64,000 nucleotides of DNA from Camarhynchus parvulus (GCF_901933205.1 NC_044581.1:9968001-10032000); one strand, 5' to 3'; shown: positions 27,001 to 39,989, counted from the first letter of the stretch. Notes: generated by a model not told the origin, from the letters alone. A program made the numbers and translations.

Positions 27001-28820
27001 TCTGCTTGTTGCCTCTCCTCTTTATCCTTCCAGTCCTCAGCACGGTGCCTTTCTCAGTTTTTTAAAGTAATCAATATTGTGCTCAAGCCTCCTGCTGTTC
27101 GCTGTCACTCATATTTGGCACAGCCATAAATTATGGATAGGTCTTTCTCAGCCTATATAAAATTTCTATTGCATTTGTCAATTGCTAATCAATAGTTCAC
27201 TTTTCTTATCCTCAAAGACACACACTCGTTCTGAAGTTTGAATGCAAGCAGACCTCCCCCCTCACATGTAGATGAGGAGAGCAGTGAGACTGCAGCTGCT
27301 AAGTGAGAAGCTGCAGAAGTACAAATCTAGACCTGGTGGTCTGTTTGAGAAGACATTAATATAAATCTTCTATCTTCAGGGCTTTGGTTTCTGCATTTCA
27401 CTGTGGAGCTACATGTTTCACAGCCATAGTAGGTGGTGTTTTAGTGTGGCTTCGCTTACCTGTGACCCTTTCAACCTCCACTGCACAAGATGCTCACAGT
27501 GGTAGACTGTTTGAACTTTCAGAGCTAATGGCATCTGACATTTAAGTCAACCTTAAAGAAATCTCAGCAAACCCAGTCGCTTAAACTAATATGTCAGTGT
27601 CTCTTTAAGGAGGCATATTGACAGTCTTTGTAAAATGTCATGTTATGTTGATGTCCCAATCAAGTGCATGGTTCTCCCTCCCCCTACCCAAGCTTTCACA
27701 GGCTGTGAAATTGGGTTGTAAACCAAAAAAAGGAACAAATAATTCCTTTGTATAAAAAGTGCATTTTTTAAAAGTTGGATTGCTGACTATCTGAAATAAG
27801 TGAGTAAGCCCTGTAGCATCAACTTCCGCTGCAGCATCTTTAATACATACACAAGTGCTGTTAGCTGAGGCAAGGAGAAAGTACCAGTGGAGTGAGACTG
27901 CTTGAAACCATATTTTGCTTCAGGCAAAACAGTGTGCTAAAAGAGCTGAAAACAAGAAAAGCTGCCTACTGCTATCCCTGCAACATTAAACATCAAAACT
28001 TGAGCCATTTGCTAGTGAAGGTTGGTTGCTTGAATAAACGCTCGAGATTTGAGAAACTACTGGTCACAATGGGGAGAAGAGGGAAGAGAAAAGAGAGCTT
28101 ATTCCTCCAAAAACCTGACACCTCTCATCCCTGCAGAGGACCAGTTGCTGCCTAAGTAAATCCTCAATTAGGGCTGTTGGCTGCAGATCCTGGAGCAGTG
28201 CTCAATGGAGGGATTTGCTAGAGCACTCTCCATTTACAGCTACGTGTGCTACAGCACTTTCTGATTCGGAGTCCAGCAGGGTTCGACCTTCAGGCCATGC
28301 TGCAAAGGTCTCTGCGCTTTGGAACAGATGGTGCCACTTTTATTCACACTGAGTAGTGTTTTCCTCCTTAAGAGGGCTGACATCTCAGCTAAATTACACT
28401 AAAGTAGGTCCAGCTGTCTGGCTTTTCCAAGCTACACTGATGGGAGAGTGAGTTTTCAAACAGGCATCATTCTCCAAAATGCACAGTGCTCAGGAGCACT
28501 CAAGTGACTACTTGGTGTCCAGGCAAACTGGGGAGATGTGAGCCAGGTGTCATGCAGCAGGGAGAGACCAAAATGACAAAAGCTTGTCCAAAGGGGTGTG
28601 CTGCTCATCTGGACTACAGCAAATGACTTTTTTTTATAATAAGGGAGCACAGAGGTAGATGGCAGATTGGTAACATAAGAGGTAAAGAGACTGTGTTATT
28701 AATGGAATCAGAAATCGTGCATAGAAAGTTGGCTCCCTTGCATGGGTTAAACCCCTTTCTCTGAGAAAGCTGAAGGTTTTGGGGTGGTTAAGCAGAGGAG
28801 TTTGGATGACTGGATGGTGA
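18061..28820. other. Non-coding stretch, no gene recognised
   Basis: Frames are short and mutually overlapping. The longest are 136 codons at 18669-19079 and 135 codons at 22347-22754, both on the minus strand, with no recognisable domain. Minor simple repeats occur, for example a TTTC run at about 24113-24128. GC-richer patches at 22350-22800, 23750-24060 and 24650-25000 explain the clusters of open frames. Nothing resembling an exon series with a shared reading frame was seen. Confidence 0.55.
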
Positions 28821-28878
28821 ATCCAGATCATGGAAATCTAGAGATGGAGATCTGGATCATGGATGTCTAGAGGTGAAA
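28821..28878. repeat. Two-copy imperfect tandem duplication, period 29
   Basis: A segment beginning ATCCAGATCATGG at 28821 is repeated, beginning ATCTGGATCATGG, at 28850. Both copies continue with a TCTAGAG word. The two 29-base copies differ at several positions, so the duplication is not recent. No function is evident. Confidence 0.7.
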
Positions 28879-31800
28879 ATTACAGAGATCTCAGCCTAAA
28901 TCATAGACACCTAAAGAAATTCCACTGGTCTTGGCTATTCCAGGTTCCCACAGGTATGATCAAGAATATTATGCAGAATGTCACCTTTCAGCCAGTCCAG
29001 AGGTCCCACCTGCCTGAGTGCAACAGGAGTCCCTTCCCTGGGAATGCCTGTTCCTGGGCCACAAGAATAAATGTGGGAGGGCTGATAGCCAGAATGGGTA
29101 GAAACTTGCCCAGTGCCATAAGGCATCAGAGGGGCAGACTTGGGTGGCAGGATTACCTCTGCTGCCTTCCTTCTGAAGCTTCTGCCCATTAGCAGAGCTC
29201 CATTAAGTACTTAATAAATTAATTGGGGAAGGACTCAGTGCCCCATGTCCTGGGCTGATTAGCAGCATCACTTCCAGATGATTTGGGTGCAGCAAGCCCT
29301 GTGACTGTGTGCCTCTCATTGTAGTTCTGGCAGGGTTTTTATGCAGTCACTTTTACTACAATATATTAGATTTTTGGACTGAACTTAGATGGGAAAAAAA
29401 GAAAACACAGGGAAATATAAATTAAGAGTGTAAGTGAAACTTCTTTGCAATGAGAGAAATGGGTTGTGCATGTATCTCCTAGCAAACACTCAGGTATGAT
29501 CTGTGCTGTTTGGCTTCAGTAGCTTCTCCTCTGCCAAAGGCTGAGCTATGTGACAAGTCAGGAAATTCTGGAGGAGTGTGGGCTTTTAGTTCAGAGTCAT
29601 AGCAAAACACTTCAGTAAAGGAACCCTGTGAGCTTACCAGGCTTACCTAAGAATCCAGAAATGCTTTTAAGTTTTGTGACTTTTAACTCATTTTCTGATT
29701 CTGGAGAACTGCTTACTTTGGCATGTGTGATGCTGAATTGTAAGGGACATCAGACAGTAGCCCTTTCTTTTTTGTGTTCTTTATTCCTTGTCTCTGGCAA
29801 ATGGGGACAGATTAGCTGAGGTTGAGTGACGAGGTCACTGCCCTCAGCTATCTGCGGTGTCCCCACTGCATGGTCAACTGAGCCATTTGTGAATTAGCTG
29901 CTGAGCCACTGATTCCTACAGCACAGAGGTTTAAAGTGGGCTGAAATTGTTTATGGTTAACCTGCACATTAGTTCAGAAGCTGAGCCACAATGCAGAAAT
30001 GGTTTGAATGCTGCTATATCAAGAGTGAGACTGACAGTATGCGACAGTAAAGCCTCCTTGCCTACCAAGCAGAGCTGGTGCTAAGTGTCTTTTTGTTTGT
30101 GCAGTCTGAGGTAATGATTAAGGCTCTTGTTACAATTTGTATTTGTCTCTACAAAACCTATGTTCTCTCCCTTTCCTGAGAGAGGAAACCATTTGATTCA
30201 CTGCTTTTCCCTGGTGCCAGGAGGGTTTCTGTGTGAGTACAGGACCCACTAAAGTCAGCAGAGAAACTGAGTGAGAGATTTGACCATGCAGAGAAAGTTG
30301 CAAGATGAATTAATTTTTTTTTTTCACTTTGAATTTCCAAGAGGATATTTTTCCGAGTTCTGTCAGAGCTTAGATCATCCCAGGGACACTTTGCTAATAT
30401 CACCCCTATACAGTTATTTTGAAGACTCTTGACAGAAGGAAGGCATACTTTCCTTGGATGCACTGGTCAGCTCAGTGTCTGCCCACAGGCAGTTTCCAGG
30501 AGGTGCTGTTTTGATACATACCAACCAACTTCCATGCATCTTTCAGCTTTATTGTTTTTGTTTGTTGGGCACTGTTTTATATTTGGAAGTGGGGGGAGAA
30601 GGATGAGTTTATCCACTGCACACCTTGCATGTGTTGCTTTTCTACAGTGACTGTTTTGCCTAATATTGAATGCTTCCATTTTAGAGCAGATGGTTAGGAA
30701 AGTTAGCAGGGGAAGAGCAACTGTTCTTGCTGAGACTCTAAGAACTTGTTTGGACTCTCTTTTCACATGTCTGCACTGGCCAGGCCATGCTCTCACAGTG
30801 CTGCAGAAGGCTCAGTGCCCAACAGCACAATTCCTAGATTTCTGGTCATTGTATGGTATGAAACCTTTTCTTCAGTGGAAATCTCCCATGGTCTCTCTGT
30901 CTGGCAATCCAACAAGCAAGACCAGAAGTGCTGCTCATTTCCTACAGGCTCCAGTTCTCATGGCGCCAATGGGAGCTGCTCATCCCTTTGGGAAGGAATG
31001 GGAAACAGGAGTCCAGGAGCCCTGCTGGCGCCCGCTGCCAGAAGGCTGCAGAGGGGCTTGGTTTGTAGGATTGTAAATCATCTGAAGCAAGAGAGCTCCG
31101 TTAGTTAATCCCAGATGAGGATCAGATCACCTGCCTTGCAGCCCAGACCATTTCCCCAGGACCACTGCACTGGCTCAGATCCTGTTGGCTCTAATTCCAC
31201 CCTTTGTTCTATTTTTATACAGTAGGTTTTTTAATTAGTAATTCTGCTGAATTTATAATACGTTGCGACTGCACGTCCCCTGAGCATAAATAGAGCACAG
31301 AGAAGAAAGGGGGCAGTGATTTAATGCCAGATCATCGTGGGCCCAATTCATAAAAATGTTATACTTTTTATGTAGGAGAAGGAGCATCCATGTAGCATAT
31401 TTGGAATTCATTGAATCTTCTTTCTTATGCATAAAAGTTACCAACTGCTCATTACTCACTGAAGGGATTCATAACTCAAAAGAGGGCAGAAGCAGAAGAA
31501 AAATGAGCATGCCCTACTTAATGTGTAAAATTCAAATATTAAAAAAAGAAAGAAAATCTGGCAGGGATACAGGGTAAGTAAATCATCTCTTTAAAAAAGA
31601 AACCTCTAATAATTACCTAAGTACAAGATTCATGGCTGATAACTAGACAGAGCAAAGATATGCGCATAGCCTTGCTTTAGTTTTTAACAGCATTTGTGAG
31701 TATTTTTGTTTTAAACAATGGCAAGTCTATTTTCCTAGCAAACTGTATACTTCAAACAAAACTTTAATATATTTACTGGGGGAGCCACATGCAGGAAATA

Positions 31801-33770
31801 GATTATTAGGGAAGAAGACGTTCTTCCATTTACAGTGATCCTAGAGCAGAGAATACAGAGAAAACACATTAAGAAGCACTTCACATTTTTCCTTTGCTGT
31901 AACCCAACCCAGACTTGTGCCCAGAAGAGACAGCCTCCTTTGATCATTGCAGATCCATATTGACATGTCCCATGCCATCCTTCACTCTCTAATCTCTCAG
32001 CACTGTGCACATTGAACACATTGCTGTACACACACTCATTACCGTTCCGAACAAGAAACCACATATGCCGTACCAGAAACCACAACTAGACAAAAGTCAT
32101 TGGTCAAAGATCATTTACATTCCTTTTTAGTTGTTTCTCCCTCCAGAGAAGCTCTGATTTATCAGGAGATTGGGCTGTAGTTTTTTCCCGGCACAGTGCT
32201 TCTTTACACTTGAGTGGGGACAGGAGAGGTGAGGGGAGGTGCAGCAGCTTTACTTTGCTGCTGCTTTTTCTTTTCAGTTCCCTGACTTTCACATTGAGTG
32301 TGAGAAACTTCTGCTCTCTCTTCTCACCTGTCTTGGCACCTCTTTTGGAGTGGAAGAAGGTGGAAAGAGAGATGGTGGCGCACGCGTTGTAACTCAAGTA
32401 CAAAGCCCTTGCAGCAGACAGAGGTGCAGCTGTGCCTTAGGGAGTGCAGAGCTGCCGTGTGCTGGGAGCCAAGGCAGCACCAGCTCAATGCACCACCCCA
32501 GTGGGGTGAAGTTTAGGGATCAGAACACTTGGATGGGGAATAGTGTTGATTTCAGACAGTGGGTGTGAAAAGAAAAGATGTTGTTCTGAAAGCAGTGTCA
32601 GGCAATGGCCTAGCAGCCCAACCTGGTGCTTTTGCAATGCAGGGTTTCAGCTGGAGAGCAGCAACATTTTTGCAGCCACAGCACTGCTCTGGTATGGGCT
32701 GGACAGCCCTTGGGTCTGTGTTTGTGGTGGCTCATGGGGCACCAGGTCCCTTTTCAACCCTCCCCCAGGAGTGGGAGAGAGTGTGCAGATTTTCTTGGTG
32801 TCTCCTATTTACTGACAGCACCTTAGGGCACTCCCTGAAGCTACATCTCTGCTTGCAGAGACCTCAGCCCTCTCCAAAACACATCAAGAGTTCTGGTGAA
32901 AGTGGCAGACAGAGAAACAGCCAAGCATTTTTTGACTTTCAAGGCTGACTAGTACATAGACATCCCATAGCAAACTGCAGAAATCATTGCCATTGGTTTC
33001 AGTGAGAGAATGATAGAGCCTTTAATGAGGTCAGCTATAAGGACATGGGTTTGACATCAGAAGCAATTCCTGACATGCTTGTTATCTGCTCTTGGAGGAA
33101 CCCTGGCTTGCTTTCACAGCCAGCAATATACCAAATCCAGCAGCTTATTCTGGAGTTCTCTTTGTTTTTTCACTAATAGGCAGGATACACAGACAGGCAT
33201 AAATATTAGAGATGGGGTCTAAGGTGTGTCTCTGTACTCATTTCATACTGGAGATCTTAAGAGAACTGCAGACAACTCTACCCACACCTCTGCTGTTTTA
33301 GGGGTTGATGGTTTCGGTTGGCAGGAGTCGCTGAGCTCCCAGCGGGTTGTTAGGTGATGCATTTTGAAAGCACGTAGCAATCAGGTGCCATGGCCTGTCC
33401 TAAATCAGGCATGGCCAATTTCTTCCTCCCAGACAGTCTTTCCCCTGCACTTCCAAATGGATGTAACATTTCCCTGCCCTGCCATTCCCATATAGCATAT
33501 ATAGTTTCTGCAACTTGTGAAGAGCTGCTGAGTGGCATCACAGAAACGACCACGTCTGAATGGACCCCTAAGCAATTCCTGTCCATATAAAGTTCATTTT
33601 AAAAAATGCCTGGGGAGCAGCTGTGTGAACATAAGATGCTTCATTATTTTATTGGACATCTGATTTGTATCTCACTTGCACAATTTTTTCACTGGATTGA
33701 CCTTATTGCCCTCATTGAAGTTTACTAATAATTTATACAGATCAGAATCAGTCCATATAATTATATATCA
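28879..33770. other. Non-coding stretch, no gene recognised
   Basis: No gene, RNA or repeat family was recognised. Frames of 100-136 codons at 28863-29192, 30467-31108, 31735-32085 and 32239-32948 overlap each other in several frames and lack any motif. The short T/A runs present (for example around 30306-30316) are unremarkable. Confidence 0.55.
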
Positions 33771-33775
33771 TAATT

Positions 33776-33836
33776 ACTAGCTGCTGTAAATTGGGGTTGG
33801 TCCACTGAAGTCTAATTACACCACCTAAGGAGCTGA
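33776..33836. repeat. Palindromic ancient interspersed repeat-like copy
   Basis: The sequence reads CTGCTGTAAATTGG, a central CCACTGAAGTC, then TTACACCACC and AGCTGAG. The left part resembles the reverse complement of the right part, giving an imperfect hairpin. Sauropsid genomes carry an old, short, hairpin-forming element of this appearance (a GTGTAAAT arm, a CATTGACTTCA centre and a TTACACC arm). I recognise the pattern from memory but cannot name the family securely. A similar copy lies at 39883-39960. Confidence 0.45.
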
Positions 33837-33839
33837 GTC

Positions 33840-34388
33840 ATTTGTTATGACTCTGTTATACAATAGACTGAAGCTAATTATACCGTATGTCTATTTGTGC
33901 ATCTTGGTGTGTATTTTCCGCCTCTCTTTATCCTCTTTCATTCCCCATTGATTCTCCAGTGTTTCCAATTACATTAGTTACTTTGCTCTCTGTGGAAATA
34001 GTTTCCAAGAGACACTTTTAGGAGCCTGGAATTAACTGACGGTCTGGAAGCTCAGTTTTGCTGCCTTGTGTTTGCTGTGATCTAGAGGTGTCAAATTGCC
34101 TACATTTTTACAAATCTAACCTTTCAACATGTTTCAGAGTCAAATTTATAGCTGTGTATGTGCTTGCTGTTGTCATTGTAACATCCCAAGCAGAGAGTAT
34201 TTCCCCTTCTATTAGAAAATGAGCCTTTGATGAGAAATGCAAGGAAATGACATTTTTGTTAGTGCTGTTGCAATGGTGAGATTCAGAAATCTTTGATAAC
34301 ACCTTTTTGGTAAGGCAGGGGAGAAGTGACTATGGCCTGTGTTCATCACAGCATTCTCTGAATCTGAAGTGATTCTTCATGTACAAGG
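33840..34388. other. Non-coding stretch, nothing seen
   Basis: This is plain AT-leaning sequence between the palindromic repeat-like copy and the minisatellite. No gene or element was recognised. Confidence 0.6.
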
Positions 34389-34476
34389 GGCTCTTCAGGG
34401 CTGGGCAGGGCTCTTCAGGGCTGGGCAGGGCTGTTCAGATGGGCAATACTGTTCAGGTGGGCAGTGCTGTTCACAG
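34389..34476. repeat. Short minisatellite, 20- to 18-base units
   Basis: Two identical 20-base units starting GGCTCTTCAGGG (34389-34408 and 34409-34428) are followed by about two and a half diverged 18-base units starting CTGTTCAG with GGGCA spacers. The identical first units suggest a recent duplication next to older ones. The array lies inside a 168-codon minus-strand frame (34395-34901), which is better explained by the repeat than by coding. Confidence 0.8.
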
Positions 34477-37055
34477 GTCCCCAGTCCCTTCACTGGGATC
34501 TGGGGAAGGCCCCATAGGCTCCATGCATCCCTCAACATGCTCCAGACAGCTCTGAGACTCTGCCATATGATCCAAACAAACTTGTCTAATGACTGGTAGC
34601 AAGTTTCAACTGTTACTAAATCAGCTGGGGAAAGCTTCCAGAGATGGTGTTGGGTATGTGAGATGGAAATGTCCCGATAAGGAGAGCATGCAGTGGGCAT
34701 ATCCAGTGCTACCAAGAGTTTCAGGAAACAACTGACATATGGCTCATTCAAATTTCCAGAGGCTGGGACATATACACAGAATGCATTTAGATGTATTAAA
34801 TATAGCAAACATTTTTCTTTTGCCCGAGTGTGCTGCAACCAGAGTGCCATCCTTTTTTTAACCTCATTCTGCGTTTTAGTGCCTGCAGCCATTTTATTCA
34901 CTGATTTGTTCTGTATTAATTGTAGTGGTGTGGCTTGCTGAATAACAGGTACCTGACTGTCCCAGCCCTGCTGTTGCTGTAGGATAATGCTGACCTGACA
35001 GGTTAGCAGGGATCATCACTCAGCTGCTGCATCCTTGTGGGGTGAGACAACGGCGTTTCCACAGGGCAGGCCCCTTCACGCCGCGGGTCACGCCAAGGGA
35101 GAGGCCATGTAACTGTAGATGGCACAGCCTTGGTACAGGGTGAAATATATCCATGTAGGGCATGCAAAAACAATATTAAAAACTAATCTCATATTTAATG
35201 GAGTTCTGCATGGAATGCTGTGTTTTTACTGAGCAAGTTGTCCATTGTGGTCACCTTCTCCATCCTTCCAACCAAGGCAAATGTTGTGCAACCTTTATTA
35301 CAGCATGGAGACCCAAGGGTCAGGAACACAAACTTAAATCAAACTTACTATGTTGTAACACCTGTAGGACAGAAGAATGCTCACTCTTAACCACTGCTCA
35401 CACCTTGACCTGCCAACAGGACAGAAGAACAAAATACCTTGGCTCATGCCATAGCTGTTGCTCATTGATTTCCATAAGTGCTGTGGGAAGACAAAAACCT
35501 CAAACTCTCCAAAAGAAAAGTCAACTTTTTACTTTTTTCATCTGTGCAACACCTTTCTAGTAAATCACCTCTCCGCTTAGGATCAGGGCATTTCTGTTTC
35601 CTTGCTGTTTCTGTGACTTACTGTGTTCACGCTCTGGTTTTGTGAGGTGCAATTGTGGTATCAAAAAGAGGGACCTTGTGTCAGACACTTCTATTTAGGT
35701 GATGATAAACAGATTAAAGTCAAACTTGCAAAGGAAAGTAGACTAGCAATTAAACCATCAACAATCAATCACCTACTGCAGATTTTGTTAAATCCCCTAG
35801 GTTTTAACCAGGTGGAACCCAACAACTTTAAGAAAGCTAATGAGGTTGTGGTTTTACGGGTGCAGCAATGGCAAGGTTCCACCCTCTGTGCAAAATGTTT
35901 ACAGTCTCTATCTCTGGTTCTTCTCTAGTTTCAGCTGCTTATACTCATTGTGTGAATTTATTAGTCACTTGTAATTTCTTCATTGATTTTTGATTAAACT
36001 GTTCCCTGGCTTATGATCTTGGCAACCTATTTCTGTTGGTTAAACAAGCTTGCTTGTCAAGCAGGTTTTCCCAATGTCACGGTTCCAGTATTAACTCTCC
36101 TTATTGAGTAATGCTACTTATCCAGGATGAGATCAGACTTTGTAACAAGTGGATCAAAGCCATCCAGTTTAGATCCAAAACTGGAGCTGAATCCAAATAT
36201 TCTTGAAATTTGCGGATGTTTTAATTGAGTTCTTGTTTGACCCTGCAACGGGGAAAGGTTCAAGCAACAAAGTTCAATTAGATTTGTATTATATCATTAA
36301 TTAAAGGCTTTTTTAGTCACACATTATGACGCTGGGTCCATCTTTTGTAACCAATGGTCAAATATGATGAGCTCCTAAACTGTCCAAAAAGGAAGTTTAA
36401 CACCTGCTGAGATGGGCAGCACAAGACTTCCCCAAAAATGCTCTGTTGTACTTAAACAATGTGACTTGTGCTGGCAGCTGGAGAAACCTGGTCACTTAAT
36501 AGATGGAAACCTAAGAAGTAGCAAAGGGCCAAACTATTTTTTTATCAGAGTACTTTGATTCATATTAAATGCTACACATTTCTGAACACTCTACTTGGAT
36601 TTCTACCCAAATACCAAAGGGCTGTTACAGACGTATCCATAACAAAGGCAGAATTACTGAAACCTCATGTGAGAAATGCTGTTCTTAACATATCCTTCAG
36701 CTGAGTTTTGCAAATGAACTACTGCTGATTTGTTCAGATATGGCCCAAATGTTCATATTGATTTTGTGGGCTGTTCACCCAAACATCTCAACTGTGGCAA
36801 AGGTTTGACCCATCACCCCCCTTCTAATGCCTAGACCTAGATGTTATGGTGTGCAGTGATGCTGATAATATTGCATTTCCCAGGAGCTTTTAATGCTGCA
36901 GTGATGAAGACAGAACATGATACGTGAGTTTCAAATCCAAAAATTTATGTTATACCAGTATTTCAAAATAAATTCCTTAGAATGCTTTTTAATAATGTAA
37001 ACTCAGAATCTTATACTTCAGTTGTAAGCAGAGTTGTGCCATTGTAAGTTGTTAG
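34477..37055. other. Non-coding stretch with a small CpG cluster
   Basis: No gene was recognised. At about 35047-35095 there are six CpGs within some 50 bases (including GCCGCGGG), unusual for this window but far below island size. Around 36700-36810 there is a stretch that faintly recalls an old interspersed repeat, too weak to name. Confidence 0.5.
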
Positions 37056-37303
37056 TTCTTTTCTTTTCTTTTCTTTTCTTTTCTTTTCTTTTCTTTTCTT
37101 TTCTTTTCTTTTCTTTTCTTTTCTTTTCTTTTCTTTTCTTTTCTTTTCTTTTCTTTTCTTTTCTTTTCTTTTCTTTTCTTTTTCTTTTCTTTTCTTTTCT
37201 TTTCTTTTCTTTTCTTTTCTTTTCTTTTCTTTTCTTTTCTTTTCTTTTCTTTTCTTTTCTTTTCTTTTCTTTTTTCTCTTTCTCTTTCTCTTTCTTTTTT
37301 CTT
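37056..37303. repeat. TTTTC microsatellite in a 248-base pyrimidine tract
   Basis: Every base from 37056 to 37303 on the plus strand is T or C. Up to about 37275 it is a (TTTTC)n array with one extra T near 37183. The last 28 bases or so degrade into CTCTTT-type variants and a T6. Mirror symmetry on a pure purine/pyrimidine tract allows triplex (H-DNA) folding. The open frames across it on both strands (Phe/Ser/Leu-rich on plus, Lys/Glu/Arg-rich on minus) are artefacts of the repeat. The exact copy number may be affected by assembly. Confidence 0.97.
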
Positions 37304-39882
37304 ATTTAATAATGAGAGTAGCTGTTTCTGTAGATAAACACACTTTTGCACTGGCAAATATTTAATATGTTTCAGCCAAAAAGAAACAAAGTGTAATAAC
37401 TGTGTAATAACTAGGATCATTTTGGAAAGAGCCATGAGTTGTGTAATTGTGGCTTTGTAGTTTATATAATCTGGGAAACCTGATATAAACCTTTCAAGCA
37501 TTCTGAAGTTAGTGCTATGCCAGAGTTTAAATGAACTTTGGTCCTGTTCTCCATGCTCAGTTGCTGATGAAAAAGAAAACATCCATAGTGTCTTCATGAA
37601 GTATTTTTAAAATATTTATCTAACATGAACATTTTTGAATTAAAATGCTTTTGCAAACTAGTAATATCCTTGTTTCTGTCTGCAAATCACATTAAAAGCA
37701 GCTATATACATGATTCCTCCACTAATATAGAATTGTGGTAGGGATCTGTGATCCTTTATGGGCCCATACTACATTAACATCATGAACCCATCACTGCTGC
37801 TTTATTGTTTCTTTATTATGAAGGGTTTTTGTACAGAAAAACTTTGACAATGTTGGCCTAAATTAAAGGGGGGTTAGGAAATAAATATGGCTTGCTAATA
37901 GTGCAGCCAGTGTTTTTAGAGGCTTCTAGGTTTCACATTGACACATCTGGTCATTATAGTTTGGGTTTTATTTTGAAGGGACATGAAAAGGAGAATCAAT
38001 GCTATGTATTTACCAATTATTTGACTTTTAGCCTTAAATGAAAAGGGAATTTTTTAGCATGTGCATTTAGTTACCTCTAGCATATACCTCATCTGTGTCA
38101 CTTAAACTTTTTTCTCATCTGTAACTGGATCCAGTGACACTTTATCTATTGTAGAGAGATATCATGAAGATCCATTTCATGTTGTAAAGATGTTCCATCA
38201 AAAGGTAATTTCCAGGGCTCGATACCATCAATACCTCCTATTGATTTCAGTGAGCTATGCAGTGAAAGTAATCCAATAATAAAAGCATTCAATAATAATG
38301 TGAGGTGCAAATGTCAAATTTAGCAGAAATATTCCTGGGTTTCCATCTCCAGTGGTTTAGTTTCACCTTTATCAATGTGTAAGGATGATTTGGCTTCATT
38401 CATAATGAGCTATGCCAAACACAAGTAAGGTGAGCATTAAGCGTAGGAATTTTCCACTCTTTGCTGTTTTTCTGGATACTTTTAATATTATTTTACTGTG
38501 TTCACCATTGCTAGTGCTACTTAAATAAAAATAAAGAAAATTATGCACTGATGTGAACTATTTAGCTAATATAATACTGATGTGCAATAATTAGCTAATC
38601 TCCCATCTCCAAGCAGGGCTGTAAATTCCAGCAACTACAGCTACACATAAATAAGGGTGACTTGGGATCTGTCCATATTTTTCATGCTGAGGTCAGTGCA
38701 GAGGTATTAGAAGTAAATATAAATACAATAAAATGGATATTTTTTTTCTACTGTGTCTCTAAAAAAATAAATTTGGATTAACATAAAGAGCCCTTCATGC
38801 TGTGGGCATGTACCATGTGATTCCAGGATGGTTTATGGCCCTGCCGTATGTTCTGCAGAATAATCTCTGGATCCCTGAACTTTCACACGATAGCTTTGCA
38901 GTGGCATGTCCAAAAAAATGGGGTGAATCTCCCAGAACGTGATGGAGATGTTGTCCTTGAAGCCTTTGTACAAAATACCTGACACCTTTCAGTGCCAATG
39001 AGAGAACCTGTCTTGGTTTTCCCAGCGTGTTGGAACAACTCTCACTCTGCTGAGCCGCGCTCTGGCTGCAGCAGGAAGCTCTAAACAAAACCTTCAAACG
39101 TGTGTTTATGCTCAGTGCCAGATTTCAAGCACAAGAGAGAATCCCAGTGCCAATTTATTACTAATTGTCCCTCCTGGCATTGTCTGTTCAACTTCTTGGA
39201 ACTGCCAACCCTACAGATCACTGTAAATACTAATCTTCTTATACTTGAGGTATCAGGTTTTCTTTGATGTTACCAAACATGTTGACTCTTATCTTGGTTG
39301 AATGCACAATCCAGACACAGTTATCATTAATAATGTTGTGTCTGCTACTTCATTATGGAGAAAATAGCAAGATGCTTCCTTTCAGAATGATAGCTTTTCA
39401 GCACTTCAATAATGATCAAGCCTATTTGATTTACACCCTATTTAATGTTCAAAATGAGACACATTTACTTCTCTGAATTTAAAAAGGAGGCTAGGCCCTC
39501 ATCCTGGTTATGTGTGTGTATTTTAGCTCAACACTCACAAGCCCCTTCCAGTAAACAATATGCATGAATAAATATGTGCAGGACTGAGGTCCTGTGCTCC
39601 ATTTGATTGCATGGCTGTCCTGAAGGCAAGGATTTTTCTAATATATATAGTCAGCTTTCAACTCACAAAGGGTCTGAATCTGTTAGCTTTAACTGGCACC
39701 GGCAGATCCATTTCATTCTCTATTCATGTGATATTTTGCCAAGTCATTAGCTTAAGTAGAACAATTCATCCAAGCAAAGGCTTTTAGGCAGAATCCGAAG
39801 AGTTAAAAAAATTACATGCACTAAATTTCATTATATAGAAGATTAAATGTCATTCACTAAATTCCACACTCTTGTAAACATA
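37304..39882. other. AT-rich non-coding stretch
   Basis: No gene was recognised. A small tandem duplication of GTGTAATAACT lies at about 37391-37412. The parts at 38080-38330 and 39550-39860 are AT-rich, non-repetitive and might be conserved, but this cannot be tested here. Confidence 0.5.
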
Positions 39883-39960
39883 AGGCCTGATCTTCACCTG
39901 CAGTAAATTGGCATAGAGCTATTGACTTCACCGGTGCCACTGCAATTAATATCAGCTGAG
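39883..39960. repeat. Palindromic ancient interspersed repeat-like copy
   Basis: The segment begins GGCCTGATCTTCACCTGC and continues with GTAAATTGGCATAG, a central CTATTGACTTCA and a right part TGCAATTAATATCAGCTGAG. The right part is an imperfect reverse complement of the left part. This is a closer match than the 33.8-kb copy to the short hairpin element I associate with old sauropsid genomes. The family name is not certain. Confidence 0.5.
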
Positions 39961-39989
39961 CACAAGTCAGTTTTCTATACAGTGACATT

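Noticed and set aside
34395..34901. 168-codon minus-strand frame
   Set aside because: It runs through the minisatellite, and the rest shows no recognisable domain.
36700..36810. Stretch faintly resembling an old interspersed repeat
   Set aside because: The similarity is too weak to name or delimit by eye.
37034..37309. 91-codon plus-strand frame of Phe/Ser/Leu repeats
   Set aside because: It is a direct translation of the pyrimidine tract.
37052..37597. 181-codon minus-strand frame, Lys/Glu/Arg-rich at its C-terminal end
   Set aside because: Most of it is the translated TTTTC microsatellite. The remaining part has no motif.
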